Shown here piece by piece: positions 1-5,555 of a stretch of DNA of 5,555 nucleotides. This DNA comes from Nocardioides sp. (GTDB taxonomy: Bacteria; Actinomycetota; Actinomycetes; Propionibacteriales; Nocardioidaceae). The notes under the pieces were generated by a model. That model made no database searches. It was not told the DNA's origin and saw only the letters and a program-made list of their open reading frames with translations. Position 1 is the stretch's first letter. Each line of letters starts with the position of its first letter. The stretch lies in contig JAHEXO010000184.1 of the NCBI GenBank assembly GCA_023252065.1, forward strand, positions 1 through 5,555. The letters are read 5' to 3'. The position numbers were made by a program, and so were the translations under genes.

Positions 1-705
1 GCGCCCGAGGGGTTCTTCGAGGCCGAGGCGGCCGGGCTGCGCTGGCTCGGCGAGACCGGCGGCATCCGCGTCCCCGAGGTGCTCGCGGTCGAGCCCGACT
101 GCCTGATCCTGGCCTGGGTCGAGCCGGGCAAGCTGACCACCGAGGCGGCCTCGGAGTTCGGCCGCGCCCTGGCCAAGACCCACGACGCCGGGGCGCCGTC
201 GTACGGCCTCGACCGCGAGGGCTTCATCGGCCGCCTGCCGATGCCCAACAAGCCGGCCCCGACGTGGGCGGAGTTCTACGCCACGAAGCGGGTGCTGCCC
301 TACCTCAAGCTGGCCCAGGACCGCGGCGCGATCTCCCCCGACGGCGCCGCCTACGTCGAGGGCGTCGTCGGGCGGCTCGCCGACCTGGTCCCCGAAGAAG
401 GACCCCACCGCCTGCACGGCGACCTGTGGAACGGCAACGTCATCTGGACCCACGAGGGCGGCTGCTGCGTGATCGACCCGGCCGCCCACGGCGGCCACCG
501 CGAGACCGATCTCGCGATGCTGGCGCTCTTCGGCCTGCCCCAGCTGCCCCGGGTGCTCGCGGCCTACGAGGAGGTCTCGCCCCTGGCCGACGGCTGGGAG
601 GACCGGATCGGCCTGCACCAGCTCTTCCCGCTGCTGGTGCACGCGTGCCTGTTCGGCGGCGGGTACGGCGCTCGCGCGGCCGAGGTGGCGAGCCGCTACA
701 GCTGA
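1..705 (+). CDS. Fructosamine kinase family protein (5'-partial, C-terminal 234 residues)
   Basis: This is the C-terminal part of a ketosamine/fructosamine 3-kinase-like protein. The family phosphorylates sugar-amine adducts on glycated proteins or small molecules at O3, which destabilises the adduct (protein deglycation); it is cytosolic. The frame is open from base 1 and no start is needed inside the window. Visible residues 139-146 read HGDLWNGN, the kinase catalytic loop. Residues 158-160 (IDP) carry the metal-binding Asp, followed by a family-typical stretch [14 protein letters not shown]. The C-terminus has the [13 protein letters not shown] segment also typical of the family. The missing N-terminus, about 35-40 residues by family length, would hold the ATP-binding lysine. 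The fragment begins in the family's [14 protein letters not shown] region. Family assignment is firm; the physiological substrate (fructosamine, ribulosamine or a low-molecular-weight ketosamine) cannot be read from sequence. It stops 58 bases before the next gene and shows no functional link to it. Confidence 0.92.
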   Translation, partial: APEGFFEAEAAGLRWLGETGGIRVPEVLAVEPDCLILAWVEPGKLTTEAASEFGRALAKTHDAGAPSYGLDREGFIGRLPMPNKPAPTWAEFYATKRVLPYLKLAQDRGAISPDGAAYVEGVVGRLADLVPEEGPHRLHGDLWNGNVIWTHEGGCCVIDPAAHGGHRETDLAMLALFGLPQLPRVLAAYEEVSPLADGWEDRIGLHQLFPLLVHACLFGGGYGARAAEVASRYS

Positions 706-721
706 GCCAGGACACGGGACT

Positions 722-740
722 GTTCTCAGCCCCGGTTCAG
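722..740 (+). promoter_or_regulatory. Candidate response-regulator operator: direct repeat upstream of the mprA-like gene
   Basis: GTTCTCAG (722-729) and CGGTTCAG (733-740) are imperfect direct copies, sharing TCAG and offset by exactly 11 bases, about one helical turn. Tandem half-sites in this spacing are how OmpR/PhoB-family regulators, including mycobacterial MprA, usually bind. If transcription starts near 764, the repeat covers roughly -42 to -24, overlapping the -35 position as expected for an activator. Autoregulation of the downstream pair is the inference; only the repeat is seen. Confidence 0.45.
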
Positions 741-750
741 GACGGGCTGG

Positions 751-756
751 CAGAGT
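751..756 (+). promoter_or_regulatory. Possible -10 element for the mprAB-like operon
   Basis: CAGAGT matches the actinobacterial -10 pattern TANNNT at the A and the final T but not at the first base. Seven bases separate it from the GTG at 764, so a transcript could begin at or next to that codon and be leaderless. No good -35 hexamer is visible, which fits activator dependence through the adjacent direct repeat. The element is short and degenerate, so the call is weak. Confidence 0.25.
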
Positions 757-763
757 GAGGCCC

Positions 764-1477
764 GTGACACCCCTTCCAGCCTCGAGCGCCGCCAAGCCGC
801 GGGTGCTCGTCGTCGACGACGACAAGGCGGTGCGCGAGTCACTGCGCCGCAGCCTGGAGTTCAACGGCTACGCCGTGTCGCTGGCCTCCGACGGGGCCGA
901 GGCGCTGGCCGGCATCGCCGGTCACGCGCCCGACGTCGTCGTGATGGACGTGATGATGCCGCGGCTCGACGGCATCGAGACCACCAAGTCGCTGCGCAAG
1001 GCCGGCAACGACGTGCCGATCCTGGTGCTCACCGCGCGCGACGCGGTGGGCGACCGGGTCGAGGGCCTCGACGCGGGCGCCGACGACTACCTCACCAAGC
1101 CCTTCGCCCTCCAGGAGCTGCTGGCCCGGCTCCGGGCCCTGCTGCGCCGCGTCGTACCGGCCGAGGGCGACGACAACGAGGTGCTCTCCTTCGCCGACCT
1201 GTCCATGGACCTCGCCACCCGCGAGGTCCTCCGCGGCGAGCGACCGATGGAGCTGACCCGCACCGAGTTCACCCTGCTCGAGATGTTCCTGCGACGACCG
1301 CGCCGCGTGCTCGAGCGGTCCTTCATCCTCGAGGAGGTCTGGGGCTACGACTTCCCGACCACGGCCAACTCCCTCGAGGTCTACGTCGGCTACCTGCGCC
1401 GCAAGACCGAGGCCGAGGGTGAGTCCAGGCTGATCCACACCGTGCGCGGCGTCGGCTACGTCCTCAAGGAGAGCTGA
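764..1477 (+). CDS. mprA: MprA-like OmpR-family response regulator
   Basis: A 237-residue two-component response regulator, a DNA-binding transcription factor activated by phosphorylation. The receiver domain (about residues 12-128) has the acidic cluster DDD at 18-20, phospho-acceptor Asp62 in VVVMDVMMP, switch Thr90 in LTARD and Lys112 in TKPF. The C-terminal winged helix (about 140-237) has [67 protein letters not shown], arranged as in mycobacterial MprA. I chose the GTG at 764 because GAGG lies just upstream and a possible -10 would allow a leaderless message; the in-frame GTG at 755 would add three residues (MRP). The partner kinase follows after 7 bases. In mycobacteria MprAB answers envelope stress; the signal here is inferred only by similarity, and orthology to mprA rather than a close paralogue is not proven. 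Confidence 0.9.
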   Translation: MTPLPASSAAKPRVLVVDDDKAVRESLRRSLEFNGYAVSLASDGAEALAGIAGHAPDVVVMDVMMPRLDGIETTKSLRKAGNDVPILVLTARDAVGDRVEGLDAGADDYLTKPFALQELLARLRALLRRVVPAEGDDNEVLSFADLSMDLATREVLRGERPMELTRTEFTLLEMFLRRPRRVLERSFILEEVWGYDFPTTANSLEVYVGYLRRKTEAEGESRLIHTVRGVGYVLKES

Positions 1478-1484
1478 GCGACTG

Positions 1485-2897
1485 ATGGGCTGGTCGGCCG
1501 AGGAGCCCTCGCGCGACGAGCCCCGCTGGCACTACCGCCGTTCTCTGGCCAGCCGGGTGATCCTGCTGACCACGATGGCCGTCGGCTTCGCGGTGGCGCT
1601 GGTCGCCCTGGGCGCGTTCGTCACGGTGAAGATGTCGCTGCAGGGCTCGCTGGACCGGTCGCTGCTCGACCGCGCCCACCGGGTGAGCGACACCATCGCC
1701 TTCGTCCAGCTCACCCACACCGAGATCCCGGCCTGGGCGGTCGGAGCCGCCGACATGCACATCTACTACGTGAACGCCGACGGGGGGATGGGCGCGGTCG
1801 ACGGGAGCCCGCAGCGGACCCTGCCGTTCGGGAAGCCCGAGATCGCCGTCGCCGCCGGTGCGTCGTCCAAGAGCGTGCGCACGGTCCGGCTGGGCACCAG
1901 CGACTACCGCGTCGTCACCGTGCCGCTCACCAACAGCCGTGGCAGCGCGCTCGTCCTGGCCCAGAACATGGCGCCGCAGCAGAGCGCCCTCAAGCGGATG
2001 GGCGCGGTGATGCTGCTCTTCGGGCTGGCCGGGGTCATCGGCGCCGGGGCCGCGGGGTGGGCGATCGCCCGCAACGGCCTGCGGCCGGTACGCAGGCTCA
2101 CCTACAACGTCGAGCGGATCGCCCGCACCGAGGACCTGACCCCGCTGCCGATCGAGGGCGACGACGAGATCGCGCGGCTGGCCACGGCGTTCAACACGAT
2201 GCTGGCCGCGCTGTCCGCGTCGCGCGACCGGCAACGCCGCCTGGTCGTCGACGCCGGCCACGAGCTGCGCACGCCGCTCACCTCGCTCCGTACCAACCTG
2301 GAGCTGCTGCTCCAGGCCGACGACACCGGTGGCCTCGAGCCCGAGTCGCGGGCCGAGCTGCTCGACGACGTGGGCGCCCAGATCGAGGAGATGTCCAACC
2401 TGGTCGGAGACCTGGTCGAGCTGGCCCGCGACGAGCCCGTCCGCGCGAACGCCGTCGAGCAGGTCGACCTGGGCGAGGTCGTCGATCGCGCGGTGGCCCG
2501 CGCCCGGCGTCGCGGCACCGGCCTGACCTTCGAGGTCGACCTCGAGCCGTGGTGGGTGACCGGCGAGTCGGCATCCCTCGAGCGCGCCGTCACCAACCTG
2601 CTCGACAACGCCGTGAAGTGGAGCCCGCCCGAGGGCACGGTCACAGTGCGCCTCGTGCACGGCACCCTCACCATCAGCGACCAGGGCCCCGGGATCGCGC
2701 CGGCCGACCGCGAGCAGGTCTTCGAGCGGTTCTACCGCGCCGACGAGTCGCGCTCGATGCCCGGCTCCGGGCTCGGGCTCTCGATCGTCCGTCAGGTCGT
2801 CGACCGGCACGCGGGCTCGGTGCGGGTGGAGGAGAACGACGGTGGCGGCACCCGCATGGTGCTCCAGCTCCCGGGCGCCGCGCTGGTCGCGGGCTGA
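1485..2897 (+). CDS. mprB: MprB-like membrane sensor histidine kinase
   Basis: A 470-residue sensor kinase that would autophosphorylate and pass phosphate to the regulator encoded just upstream. Order of parts: short cytosolic N-terminus; membrane segment about 24-48; extracytoplasmic sensor region of about 120 residues; membrane segment about 173-194; HAMP about 195-245; HisKA with His259 in AGHELRTPLTSLRTNLELLL; ATPase domain with N box NLLDNAVKW (371-379), G1 box DQGPGI (399-404), F box FERFYR (413-418) and G2 box GSGLGL (427-432). All catalytic motifs are intact. The ATG at 1485 is preceded by AAGGAGAG at 1466-1473, inside the end of the regulator gene, so the two are probably one transcript. 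The H-box context and pairing match MprB. The sensor region shows no domain I recognise, so its ligand is unknown. The gene ends 6 bases short of the stop codon of the opposing operon. Confidence 0.9.
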   Translation: MGWSAEEPSRDEPRWHYRRSLASRVILLTTMAVGFAVALVALGAFVTVKMSLQGSLDRSLLDRAHRVSDTIAFVQLTHTEIPAWAVGAADMHIYYVNADGGMGAVDGSPQRTLPFGKPEIAVAAGASSKSVRTVRLGTSDYRVVTVPLTNSRGSALVLAQNMAPQQSALKRMGAVMLLFGLAGVIGAGAAGWAIARNGLRPVRRLTYNVERIARTEDLTPLPIEGDDEIARLATAFNTMLAALSASRDRQRRLVVDAGHELRTPLTSLRTNLELLLQADDTGGLEPESRAELLDDVGAQIEEMSNLVGDLVELARDEPVRANAVEQVDLGEVVDRAVARARRRGTGLTFEVDLEPWWVTGESASLERAVTNLLDNAVKWSPPEGTVTVRLVHGTLTISDQGPGIAPADREQVFERFYRADESRSMPGSGLGLSIVRQVVDRHAGSVRVEENDGGGTRMVLQLPGAALVAG

Positions 2898-2900
2898 CCG

Positions 2901-2925
2901 GGGCTACACCTCGAACCGGTAGCCC
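2901..2925. other. Small inverted repeat at the convergent gene ends (possible weak terminator)
   Basis: GGGCTAC (2901-2907) and GTAGCCC (2919-2925) form a perfect 7-bp stem with an 11-base loop. It starts 4 bases after the mprB-like stop and contains the stop codon of the kdpE-like gene, so it lies mostly in coding sequence. No T-tract follows on either strand. It is the only candidate terminator structure between the two converging operons, but a stem this size may be chance in such GC-rich DNA. Confidence 0.2.
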
Positions 2926-3569
2926 ATGCCGGGCTCGGTGATCAGGTGCCGAGGCGCCGAAGGGTCGTCCTCGAGCTTCTTGCGCAGCGCTCCGACGTAG
3001 ACGCGCAGGTAGTTGGTCTCCTTGTCGTACGCCGGCCCCCAGACCTCGTGCAGGAGGTCGCGCTGGGCGACCAGGCGGCCCGGGGTCCGCACGAGCATCT
3101 CCAGCAGCCCCCACTCGGTGGGGGTCAGCCGCACCACCTCGCCGGCCTTCGTCACCCGTCGGGCAGGGAGGTCGATCACCAGGTCTCCGGCCTCCAGCAC
3201 CGGGACGTCCGACCCGGCCCGCCGAGCGGCGGCCCGGATCCGCGCCAGCAGCTCGTCCATCCCGAACGGCTTGGTGACGTAGTCGTCGGCGCCGAGGTCG
3301 AGGGCCTCGACCTTCTCGGTCGACTCCGCACGGGCGTACAGCACGACCACGGGAGTCGTGCTCCAGGTCCTGAGCCGCCGCAGCACCTCGATGCCGGAGA
3401 GGTCGGGGAGCCCGAGGTCGAGCACCACGACGTCGGGGCGGTCCTCACGGAGGGCCTGGAGCGCCGTACGCCCGTCGGCGGCGATCAGCACCTCGTGGTC
3501 GGCGGCCCGCAGGCCGATGGCGAGGGTGCTGCGCAACGTGGCGTCGTCGTCGACGACGAGCACTCTCAC
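2904..3569 (-). CDS. kdpE: KdpE-like OmpR-family response regulator with Tyr at the switch position
   Basis: A 221-residue response regulator. The receiver has acidic residues Asp7-Asp9, phospho-acceptor Asp51 in VVVLDLGLPDLSGIE and Lys100 in VTKPFG. The DNA-binding half has LTPTEWGLLEMLV, LLHEVWGPAYDKETNYLRVYVGALRKKLEDDPSAPRH and ends LITEPGMGYRFEV, closely following E. coli KdpE, which activates the kdp potassium-uptake operon under K+ limitation or osmotic stress. Oddity: the residue that is Thr or Ser in nearly all receivers (Ser in KdpE, VLSAR) is Tyr78 here (VVLYAR, codon TAC). The GTG start at 3569 sits immediately before RVLVVDDD and overlaps the kinase stop as GTGA. The Shine-Dalgarno sequence is poor, so translational coupling is likely. 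The family is firm; the target genes are not visible in this window. Confidence 0.9.
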   Translation of the reverse strand: MRVLVVDDDATLRSTLAIGLRAADHEVLIAADGRTALQALREDRPDVVVLDLGLPDLSGIEVLRRLRTWSTTPVVVLYARAESTEKVEALDLGADDYVTKPFGMDELLARIRAAARRAGSDVPVLEAGDLVIDLPARRVTKAGEVVRLTPTEWGLLEMLVRTPGRLVAQRDLLHEVWGPAYDKETNYLRVYVGALRKKLEDDPSAPRHLITEPGMGYRFEV

Positions 3570-4930
3570 GGCCTGGCCCCGGGGAGCTCCAGCTGCATCG
3601 TCAGCCCACCGCCCGGCGTGGGCACCGCCTCGAGCGCGCCGTTCTGCGCCTCGGTGAGGCCCCGGGCGACGGCCAGTCCGAGCCCGACCCCGGCGGACCC
3701 GCCGGCGACGTCGCCGTGTCGCTGGAAGGGCTCGAAGATCCGCGCCCGGTCTGCCGCAGCGATGCCCGGGCCGTGGTCGACGACGCACAGCAGGACGCGA
3801 CCGCCGTGGCTCTCGCCGGCCACCTCGACGTCCGGGCTGTAGCGCAGGGCGTTGGCGACGAGGTTGGCGAGGACGCGCTCGAGCAGGGCTGCGTCGACGT
3901 ACGCCGTGGGGAGCTCGCCGACCTCGACCCGCTCGGCGCCCTCGAGCCCCTGCAGGGACCGCCGGACGACCTCGCCGAGGGGCACGTCGTCGGCGATCGG
4001 GGAGACCGCACCGGTCTGCAGGCGGCTCATGTCGAGCAGGTCGCTGACCATGGTGGTCAGCCGTGCCACCGAGACCTCCATCGCCTCGAGGAGTGCGTGA
4101 CGCTCGTCCGGTCCCAGCCGCTCGTCGTGCGTGGCGAGCGTCTCGGTCGCCGAGCGCAGGCCGGCCAGCGGGGTGCGCAGGTCGTGGGAGACCGCGGCCA
4201 GGAGGGCGGTGCGCGTGCGGTTGCCGGCCTCGAGCTCGCGGGCGGCCAGGCTCTGCCGGGCCAGCTCCTCGCGCTCGCGCAGCACGCCGACGTGGGAGGC
4301 GAAGGCCGCGGCGACCGAGCGTTCGCGGGGGCCGAGCGCCCCGCCGCGGAGCACCAGCCAGGCGTCCGGCCCGGCCGGCAGCACGACGGCACCGGTGGCA
4401 CCGACCGGCTCGCTGGTCACCAGGTCGACGGAGTCGGCACCGAAGGTGTCCCGCGCCAGCGCCAGCAGCTGGGGGACGTCGTACTCCCCGCCGAGGACCT
4501 GGCGGTTGAGCATGGCCAGGGTGCCGGCCTCGGCTTCCGCCGACCGAGCCTGCTCCCGGCTCCGCGCGGCCGTGTCGACGACGGCGGCCACCGCGACGGC
4601 GGTCACCGCGAAGACGACCAGCGTGTAGAGGTCGGAGGTGGAGGCGACGTCGAGGGTGTGCAGCGGCGGGATGAAGAAGTAGTTGAGCAGCAGCGCGCCG
4701 GCCACCGCGGCCACCAGTGCGGGCCAGCGGCCGCCCACGATCGCGACCAGCACCGCCAGGCTGAGGAAGAGCATCGTGGCCAGCGCGATCCGGGCCGATC
4801 CGCGGGCGGCGTGCACCAGGAGCGTGGTCAGCAGGGGGAGCCCGAGCAGCGTGATCGCCCAGCCGAGTGCGACCCGCCGTGTGCTCAGGCGGCCGGCCTC
4901 GGGGGTCTCCACGGGCCCAGTGTCCCGCAC
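3566..4930 (-). CDS. kdpD: KdpD-like sensor histidine kinase lacking the N-terminal KdpD/Usp domains
   Basis: A 454-residue membrane kinase corresponding to the C-terminal half of KdpD (894 residues in E. coli). Four closely packed hydrophobic segments (about 22-40, 47-66, 70-86, 102-121) form a DUF4118-type module with the typical NYFFIPPLHTLDVASTSDLY between the third and fourth. A GAF-like linker region follows (about 135-225). HisKA has His249 in SHDLRTPLAGLRSATETL. The ATPase domain has the N box NLVANALRYSP (356-366), G1 box DHGPGI (385-390), F box IFEPFQR (398-404) and G2 box GVGLGL (414-419). The cytosolic Walker-A KdpD domain and the Usp domain are absent, and the upstream 132 bases do not encode them. 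The GTG at 4930 is taken because AGGCGG lies a short way upstream; GTG at 4912 is an alternative. Its stop overlaps the regulator start, marking them as partners. Role in K+ or turgor sensing is inferred from family. Confidence 0.87.
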   Translation of the reverse strand: MRDTGPVETPEAGRLSTRRVALGWAITLLGLPLLTTLLVHAARGSARIALATMLFLSLAVLVAIVGGRWPALVAAVAGALLLNYFFIPPLHTLDVASTSDLYTLVVFAVTAVAVAAVVDTAARSREQARSAEAEAGTLAMLNRQVLGGEYDVPQLLALARDTFGADSVDLVTSEPVGATGAVVLPAGPDAWLVLRGGALGPRERSVAAAFASHVGVLREREELARQSLAARELEAGNRTRTALLAAVSHDLRTPLAGLRSATETLATHDERLGPDERHALLEAMEVSVARLTTMVSDLLDMSRLQTGAVSPIADDVPLGEVVRRSLQGLEGAERVEVGELPTAYVDAALLERVLANLVANALRYSPDVEVAGESHGGRVLLCVVDHGPGIAAADRARIFEPFQRHGDVAGGSAGVGLGLAVARGLTEAQNGALEAVPTPGGGLTMQLELPGARP

Positions 4931-4978
4931 CGGGGCCGCCGCCTGGTGTCACCGCCCCGCCTCCGCCGTCGACTGGGT

Positions 4979-5048
4979 GAGTAACCACCCCGGCGTGTTC
5001 GTCACGCACTCCGGGGTCGGCGTGACGAACACGCGGGGGTGGTTAGTC
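4979..5048. repeat. Large imperfect inverted repeat (29-bp arms, 12-base loop) between permease tail and kdpD-like gene
   Basis: The left arm 4979-5007 and right arm 5020-5048 are reverse complements at 27 of 29 positions (mismatches at 4981/5046 and 4992/5035), separated by 12 bases (5008-5019). Each arm contains its own small hairpin, GCGTG-TTCGT-CACGC on the left and GCGTG-ACGAA-CACGC on the right, so alternative folds exist. It begins 14 bases after the stop of the - strand gene at 5063, a terminator-like position, but no T-tract follows on either strand. It could be a U-tract-less terminator, an mRNA-stabilising hairpin, a protein-binding palindrome or one copy of a dispersed intergenic repeat. 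The rest of 4931-5062 shows no gene. Confidence 0.8.
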
Positions 5049-5062
5049 GGGCCAGAAGGCGC

Positions 5063-5555
5063 TCACCCCACGTGGACGTGCGGGCGGAGGGTCGGGTCCG
5101 GCTCGGCGCGTCTGAGCACCTCGCGGGTCACCGGGGCGACCTCGCCGAGCCCGAACAGCAGGAACCGGAGGAACTGCTGCACCGGGTTGCCCTCGGTCCA
5201 CTCGAAGTAGATGTGCGGGATCGCGCCGCTGTCGTCGCGGATCCGCAGAGCCAGCGCGGCCAGCGCGTTGGAGACCGACGGCGCCTGGACGGTCATGACC
5301 CGGTAGCGCTGGTGGAGCACCGCGCCACGGACGTGGAGGCGGCCCTCGAAGTCACTCGGGTCGACGACCGTCACCTCGACGAAGATCACGTCGGGGTCCA
5401 CCGGCAGGTCGTGGTCGCGCCGCAATCGCTTGATATTGTCGAGGTAGTCCTCGACGTCGCGCTCGTGGGTCTTGTTGGCGACGAGCCGGATGGTACGGCG
5501 GGAGCAGTCGCGGATGAAGACCTGGCTGGCGGCGTCGAAGTCGATCTCGGTCGCG
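5063..5555 (-). CDS. C-terminal soluble domain of a probable APC-type permease (5'-partial)
   Basis: The frame is open from the window edge to the TGA at 5063, giving 163 visible residues; the TTG near 5425 is internal, not a start. No membrane segment is present. Recognisable blocks are VFIRDCSRRTIRLVANK (12-28), DVIFVEVTVVDPSDFE (55-70), YRVMTVQAPSVSNALAALAL (84-103), HIYFEWTEGNP (114-124) and GEVAPVTREVLRRAEPD (137-153), ending RPHVHVG. These resemble, from memory, the cytosolic tail of actinobacterial proteins annotated as APC family or amino acid permeases; that recall was not checked, and the transmembrane part lies outside the window. The gene points the same way as the kdpDE-like pair and ends 132 bases upstream of it. 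A transporter beside a K+-type sensor suggests an ion or solute uptake role, but that is inference. Alternatively it could be a different protein carrying the same domain. Confidence 0.55.
   Translation of the reverse strand, partial: ATEIDFDAASQVFIRDCSRRTIRLVANKTHERDVEDYLDNIKRLRRDHDLPVDPDVIFVEVTVVDPSDFEGRLHVRGAVLHQRYRVMTVQAPSVSNALAALALRIRDDSGAIPHIYFEWTEGNPVQQFLRFLLFGLGEVAPVTREVLRRAEPDPTLRPHVHVG

Noticed and set aside
264..758. A 164-codon + strand frame overlapping the fructosamine kinase gene
   Set aside because: Arg/Pro-rich out-of-frame translation of the kinase gene, with no motifs.
1464..2810. A 448-codon open frame on the - strand opposite the mprB-like kinase
   Set aside because: It is a shadow of the GC-rich kinase gene: composition is dominated by Gly, Arg, Ala and Asp, no domain is recognisable, and the + strand frame has every histidine kinase box.
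2921..2935. A second small hairpin AGCCC-ATGCC-GGGCT near the end of the kdpE-like gene
   Set aside because: A five-bp stem inside coding sequence encoding the conserved GMGYRF end of the regulator; expected by chance in GC-rich DNA.
3716..4984. A 422-codon open frame on the + strand opposite the kdpD-like kinase
   Set aside because: A low-complexity Gln/Gly/Arg-rich translation antisense to a gene with intact catalytic motifs; explained by third-position GC bias.
2904..5009. A 701-codon open frame on the - strand that looks like a long protein fused to the KdpE-like regulator
   Set aside because: Only the part from 3569 downward encodes the regulator. Upstream of it the frame runs out of phase through the kinase gene and gives Arg/Pro/Gly-rich sequence without domains, whereas the 3566-4930 frame shows full kinase motifs.
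4979..5048. The inverted repeat as the ends of an insertion sequence or MITE
   Set aside because: Only 12 bases lie between the arms and no flanking target duplication or transposase is visible, so a mobile-element label is not supported from this window alone.
4931..5062. A remnant of the missing N-terminal KdpD domain upstream of the kinase
   Set aside because: None of the translations of this stretch shows a Walker A motif or other KdpD/Usp features, and most of it is taken up by the inverted repeat.

Overview
The window is very GC-rich on sight, with G or C at nearly every third codon position and frequent GTG starts. The proteins look actinobacterial: an MprA/MprB-type pair and a Kdp-type pair with typical high-GC Gram-positive sequence. 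A Nocardioides-like or related actinobacterium is a reasonable guess, but the sequence alone does not fix the genus.

Layout from left to right. (1) Bases 1-705, + strand: the C-terminal 234 residues of a fructosamine kinase family protein; its start lies outside the window. (2) Bases 706-763: a short promoter region with an 11-bp-spaced direct repeat and a possible -10 element in front of the next gene. (3) Bases 764-1477 and 1485-2897, + strand: an MprA-like OmpR-family response regulator and its MprB-like membrane histidine kinase, a two-gene operon with a 7-base gap. (4) Bases 2904-4930, - strand: a second two-component system that converges on the first with only 6 bases between stop codons. 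It consists of a KdpE-like response regulator and, upstream of it in transcription order, a KdpD-like histidine kinase; the two overlap by 4 bases (GTGA). (5) Bases 4931-5062: a 132-base intergenic region dominated by a 29-bp-arm, near-perfect inverted repeat. (6) Bases 5063-5555, - strand: the C-terminal 163 residues of a larger protein, probably the cytosolic tail of an APC-type permease.

The window is therefore mainly a pair of convergent two-component systems. The left one resembles the envelope-stress regulator MprAB. The right one resembles the potassium/turgor regulator KdpDE, with two departures. The kinase lacks the large cytosolic N-terminal KdpD and Usp domains of the E. coli protein, and the regulator has Tyr where receiver domains normally have the Thr/Ser switch residue. 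No kdpFABC genes are visible; the neighbour is instead the probable permease tail, which may be what this system controls.

No RNA genes, CRISPR arrays, insertion sequences or phage genes were seen. I do not see a wholly new system. The points most worth a second look are the atypical Kdp-like pair, the inverted repeat beside it, and the operator-like repeat upstream of the mprA-like gene.
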